Below, piece after piece: positions 62,191 through 64,000 of a DNA stretch of 64,000 bases. Position 1 is the stretch's first letter; each line of letters begins with the position of its first letter. Source of the DNA: Chromobacterium subtsugae (GTDB lineage Bacteria; Pseudomonadota; Gammaproteobacteria; Burkholderiales; Chromobacteriaceae); contig NZ_JYKA01000004.1 in the NCBI RefSeq assembly GCF_001676875.1, positions 1 to 64,000 on the forward strand. The letters run 5' to 3'. The translations under genes were made by a program, and so were the position numbers. Below the pieces are notes generated by a model that made no database searches, had not been told where the DNA came from, and saw only the letters and a list, made by a program, of their open reading frames with translations.

Positions 62191-63939
62191 TCAGCTGCCA
62201 AATTGCAGCAGATATAGCTTTGAATAAATTCCCTGTTTGTCCAGCAGGTCCTGGTGTTTGCCGATCTCGGCGATCTCGCCCTGGTGCATCACTACGATGC
62301 GGTCGGCACTTTCTATCGTGGACAGACGGTGAGCAATGACGATCGTCGTCCGGTTTTTCATCAGATTATCCAGCGCCGACTGCACCAGCCGCTCCGACGC
62401 GGTATCCAACGCGCTGGTTGCCTCATCCAGAATCAGAATTGGCGCATCCTTCAGAATGGCCCGCGCGATCGCCAGCCGTTGTCGCTGGCCGCCGGACAGG
62501 CGAGTGCCGTTTTCGCCGATCAGGGTATCAAGCCCCTGCGGCATCGCCTCGATGAAGTCCAGCGCGTTGGCTGCGCGCGCCGCTTCGCGGATCCCGTCGC
62601 GCGTGACATCGCCCAAACGCCCGTAAGCGATGTTCGCGGCGACGGTGTCGTTGAACAACACCACATCCTGGCTGACCAGGGCGATCTGCTCGCGCAGGCT
62701 GACTAGGCTGATCTGCGTCAGCGGCACATCGTCCAGCAGTATCTGGCCGGCAGTCGGCTCGTAGAAGCGGGGAATCAGGCTGGCCAACGTGGTTTTCCCA
62801 CCTCCGCTGGAGCCAACCAGCGCGATGGTTTCGCCAGCGCGGATGTCTAGGTTGATATCACGCAATGCCGGTCGCTCCGCGCCTGGATACTGGAATGACA
62901 GCTGCTTGAACCGGAAATTTCCTTTGGTCGAACCCAAACGGATCCGGCCCTCATCCGGCTCCGCACGCTCGTCCAGGAATTTGAACACGCTTTCCGCGGC
63001 GGCTAACCCCTTCTGCACCGTCTGACTAATGCTGGTGATGCGCTTGATCGGCGCGAACAGCATCAGCATCGCGGTCAGGAAGGACATGAAATCGCCGGCG
63101 GAAAAACTGCCATGCTGCGCCAGCGTGCCAGCGAAATACAGGATCACCGCCAGCGCGCAGGCGATGATCAGCTGGGTGACGCCGGTGCTGGCAGCGCTGG
63201 TAGCCCGCTCCTTGACCATATTGTGGCGGATAGACTCCGCCGAGCGGCTGAAGCGCTCGCTCTCGTAGTCCTGGCCGCCGTAAACCTTGACCACGCGCTG
63301 GCAGTCTATGCTCTCGCCCAGAATCTGGGTCATTTCGGCCATATCCTGCTGGTTTTTGCGCGACAGACCGCGCAGGCGCTTGCTGACGTAGCGGACACAC
63401 CAAGCCACGATCGGCATCACCGCCAGGCAGATCAGCGTGAGGCGCCAGTCGGTTATCAGCAGCAAGGCCAGCAGGCCAATCACCGTGATGCCGTCTTTGA
63501 TCACCACGGTGATCACATTGAAACCGGCCTCGCTGATCTGCGTCACGTCGAACACCACCCGCGAGACGATGCTGCCCGACTGGTTGTTGTCGTAGTAATT
63601 GACCGGCAGCCGCACCATGCGGGCGAACATTTCCTGCCTCAGCGTCTGCACCAGATGGCCGGACAGCCAGCTGGAAGTATATTCGTTGATGTAGCTGGTC
63701 AGGCCGCGCAGCATGAACAGGCCGACGATGGCCAGCGGCGTCCAGACGATGGCGTGTGGATCGCGGTTGACGAAGCCGCCGTCGATCAGCGGCTTCATCA
63801 GCCGGGCGAACATCGGCTCGGTAGCCGCCGCGATGGTCATGGTCAGCATCGACAGGATGAAGACCTTCCAGTAGGGCCGCAGGTACAGCATCACCCGCTT
63901 GTAGAGCGCGAAACTGGTTTTGTTATCTAAGAATGACAT
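62191..63939 (-). CDS. msbA: Lipid A export ATP-binding/permease protein MsbA
   Basis: A 582-aa half-type ABC exporter that flips lipid A-core across the inner membrane. Six N-terminal helices (first: VFILSMLTMTIAAATEPMFA) precede an ATPase domain with Walker A VGSSGGGKTT, signature LSGGQRQRLAIARA and Walker B ILILDEATSALDTASE. Conserved intracellular-loop residues (QNQQDMAEMTQILGESI-like) are present. It heads the cluster of LPS glycosyltransferases, consistent with its substrate. Confidence 0.95.
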   Translation of the reverse strand: MSFLDNKTSFALYKRVMLYLRPYWKVFILSMLTMTIAAATEPMFARLMKPLIDGGFVNRDPHAIVWTPLAIVGLFMLRGLTSYINEYTSSWLSGHLVQTLRQEMFARMVRLPVNYYDNNQSGSIVSRVVFDVTQISEAGFNVITVVIKDGITVIGLLALLLITDWRLTLICLAVMPIVAWCVRYVSKRLRGLSRKNQQDMAEMTQILGESIDCQRVVKVYGGQDYESERFSRSAESIRHNMVKERATSAASTGVTQLIIACALAVILYFAGTLAQHGSFSAGDFMSFLTAMLMLFAPIKRITSISQTVQKGLAAAESVFKFLDERAEPDEGRIRLGSTKGNFRFKQLSFQYPGAERPALRDINLDIRAGETIALVGSSGGGKTTLASLIPRFYEPTAGQILLDDVPLTQISLVSLREQIALVSQDVVLFNDTVAANIAYGRLGDVTRDGIREAARAANALDFIEAMPQGLDTLIGENGTRLSGGQRQRLAIARAILKDAPILILDEATSALDTASERLVQSALDNLMKNRTTIVIAHRLSTIESADRIVVMHQGEIAEIGKHQDLLDKQGIYSKLYLLQFGS

Positions 63940-64000
63940 GGACGAATTCTATCGAAACTGCAGGTTGTGATTCCAATCGCCAATCCGGCTCGCTCGCTGA

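Overview
The window is GC-rich, densely coded chromosomal DNA from a betaproteobacterium, most likely a Neisseriales member close to Chromobacterium. That placement rests on gene content: divergent mrcA and pilMNOPQ followed by aroK-aroB, rplU-rpmA-obg divergent to ispB, cyanase, exported Fe-SOD, Ivy, LpxO and an LPS core cluster ending in msbA. It is my inference from families and gene order; no search was run. There is one tRNA (Arg, CCT), one complete IS3-family insertion, and no rRNA or CRISPR array.

Layout. 1-5.7 kb: an exported Ala/Lys repeat protein (cut by the window edge), a probable rhodoquinone synthase RquA, exonuclease III, oligopeptidase A, a gamma-carbonic anhydrase and an RDD membrane protein. 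5.7-13.8 kb: chemoreceptor, amino-acid permease with a long leader, Tpx, a DUF1842-like protein, Tat-exported Fe-SOD, a MarR/hydrolase divergent pair with a perfect palindromic operator, and a decayed haloacid-dehalogenase remnant. 13.8-18.8 kb: a three-gene condensin operon (kleisin, kite, SMC) of MukBEF/MksBEF architecture with no nuclease gene. 19-24.3 kb: an M14-type deacylase, Ivy plus a DUF333 lipoprotein, and a basic-amino-acid ABC importer (hisP, hisM, hisQ, argT). 24.6-27.7 kb: obg, rpmA, rplU, ispB and tRNA-Arg. 27.7-29.5 kb: a gene-poor junction after the tRNA holding the IS3 element. 29.6-42.8 kb: an accessory stretch with a Cache-like/GGDEF protein, two MFS transporters, four LysR regulators, a LprI-like protein, the cynR/cynT/cynS cluster, and a frameshifted alcohol dehydrogenase coupled to a SnoaL-like protein. 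42.8-47.3 kb: lpxO, an unknown 175-aa protein behind a palindromic promoter, and an operon of phage-repressor-like regulator, queuosine-precursor transporter and cpdA. 47.4-57 kb: mrcA, the type IV pilus alignment/secretin operon, aroK-aroB and a small FimV-like protein. 57.2-64 kb: a visibly AT-richer LPS cluster of four glycosyltransferases and an O-antigen-ligase-like protein, downstream of msbA.

Themes. Several products act at the envelope or host interface: Ivy, DUF333, LprI-like, PBP1A, LpxO, LPS glycosyltransferases, MsbA and the pilus. Two carbonic anhydrases of unrelated class occur, one tied to cyanate detoxification. The most unusual items are the condensin operon, whose SMC appears to carry an Smc-type hinge, and rquA. 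Starts were chosen by Shine-Dalgarno sequences and overlaps; three genes appear to use TTG and others GTG.
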